Source of the DNA: an uncultured Collinsella sp.
GTDB lineage: Bacteria > Actinomycetota > Coriobacteriia > Coriobacteriales > Coriobacteriaceae
DNA length: 7,627 nucleotides
Assembly: GCA_900752215.1 (NCBI GenBank)
Contig: CAADUO010000047.1
Location: forward strand, 1 to 7,627
Direction of reading: 5' to 3'
Shown here: positions 7,383 to 7,627 of the stretch, piece by piece
Layout: the number at the start of each line of letters is the position of its first letter
How positions within the stretch are numbered: position 1 is the first letter of the stretch
Position numbers and translations under genes: made by a program
Notes under the pieces: generated by a model
What the model was told of the DNA's origin: nothing
Databases searched by the model: none
The model's input: only the letters and a program-made list of their open reading frames with translations

Positions 7383-7418
7383 AATATACTACGAAGACGA
7401 ATTAACGTACAGTTGTAC
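7383..7418 (-). promoter_or_regulatory. Candidate promoter and operator dyad for the YhgE/Pip operon
   Basis: On the minus strand TATATT (7383-7388) is a reasonable -10 box. A perfect short dyad GTACA-GT-TGTAC (7407-7418) lies just upstream and covers where a -35 would fall. The hexamer at 17-bp spacing, TGTACG, is a poor -35, which would suit a regulated promoter. The site sits within 25-95 bp of all three possible start codons of the first YhgE-like gene. A TetR-type repressor commonly adjoins YhgE genes in other genomes, but none is visible in this window, so the operator call is inference. Confidence 0.4.
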
Positions 7419-7484
7419 AGTATCTTTAATTTCAGCAGGTCACAAAACCACAACCCGCACAAATTAGCAATTCAAATAGTCATC

Positions 7485-7524
7485 GGGGACGTTCTTAAAC
7501 GACTGGTCAAACAAGAACGCCCCC
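7485..7524. repeat. REP-like imperfect palindrome (intergenic hairpin)
   Basis: GGGG-A-CGTTCTT (7485-7496) pairs with AAGAACG-C-CCCC (7513-7524), giving a 12-position stem with a single A/C mismatch around a 16-nt loop. The loop itself contains the near-palindrome GACTGGTC (7501-7508). No T-tract follows on either strand, so it does not look like an intrinsic terminator. A related piece, AACGACTAG (7525-7533), echoes AACGACTGG (7498-7506) of the loop and may belong to the same element. Size, intergenic position and the GGGGACGTTC-type arm suggest a repetitive extragenic palindrome of the kind mobilised by Y1/RAYT transposases. Copy number cannot be seen from one window. Confidence 0.55.
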
Positions 7525-7627
7525 AACGACTAGTTTGGACCACGGTAACATCGATGTTTTAGCAATGCCAGCGAGCGGGCGCCAGAGCGAACAAATTGGC
7601 ATGAAAAGAGGACGGCATAGACCTTCT
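7525..7627. other. Right-edge region without a supportable gene
   Basis: No complete gene, RNA or repeat could be supported here. On the plus strand a frame is open from ATG 7565 (or ATG 7601, beginning MKRGRHR) to the window edge, but neither start has a ribosome site. All three minus-strand frames are open for 20-40 codons from the edge before a stop, so a truncated C-terminus of an upstream minus-strand gene is possible (for example one ending at TAA 7559-7561). None of these peptides was recognised. Confidence 0.3.

Noticed and set aside
7485..7524. Hairpin considered as an intrinsic terminator of a gene beyond the right edge
   Set aside because: Neither strand has a T-tract after the stem, and the 16-nt loop is long for an intrinsic terminator.

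Overview
The window is gene-dense DNA with high G+C content. All four supported genes lie on the minus strand, so they read from right to left. Codon use, the strong AGGAGG-type ribosome sites and the protein families suggest a Gram-positive, high-G+C gut anaerobe. A Coriobacteriia member such as Collinsella is my best guess, but this rests on style and is not proved by any marker gene.

Right edge to 4510 (in transcription order): about 270 bp without a firm gene holds a REP-like imperfect hairpin (7485-7524), a small dyad (7407-7418) and a candidate -10 box. These precede two tandem YhgE/Pip-family membrane proteins. The first (about 938 aa) has the usual N-terminal anchor, long helical extracellular stalk and C-terminal ABC-2-like membrane block. 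It also has a further C-terminal extension of about 200 residues with two more membrane helices. The second (729 aa, 2320-4509) has the plain family architecture. Its ATG directly follows the TAA of the first gene, and a near-perfect Shine-Dalgarno sequence lies inside the last codons of the first gene. The two are almost certainly co-translated and may act as one complex. A rho-independent terminator at 2187-2225 closes this operon.

2119 to 1136: a DMT/EamA-family transporter (327 aa, two EamA repeats), followed 13 nt later by its own strong terminator (1097-1123).

1019 to the left edge: an M20D-family amidohydrolase (339 codons visible, C-terminal part outside the window). It has all the N-terminal metal-site motifs and a perfect 7-bp inverted repeat just upstream that may be an operator.

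The window therefore contains three transcription units. The most unusual element is the translationally coupled YhgE/Pip pair with its asymmetric C-termini. No RNA genes, CRISPR arrays or complete mobile elements were seen. Several very long plus-strand reading frames opposite these genes are judged to be shadows.
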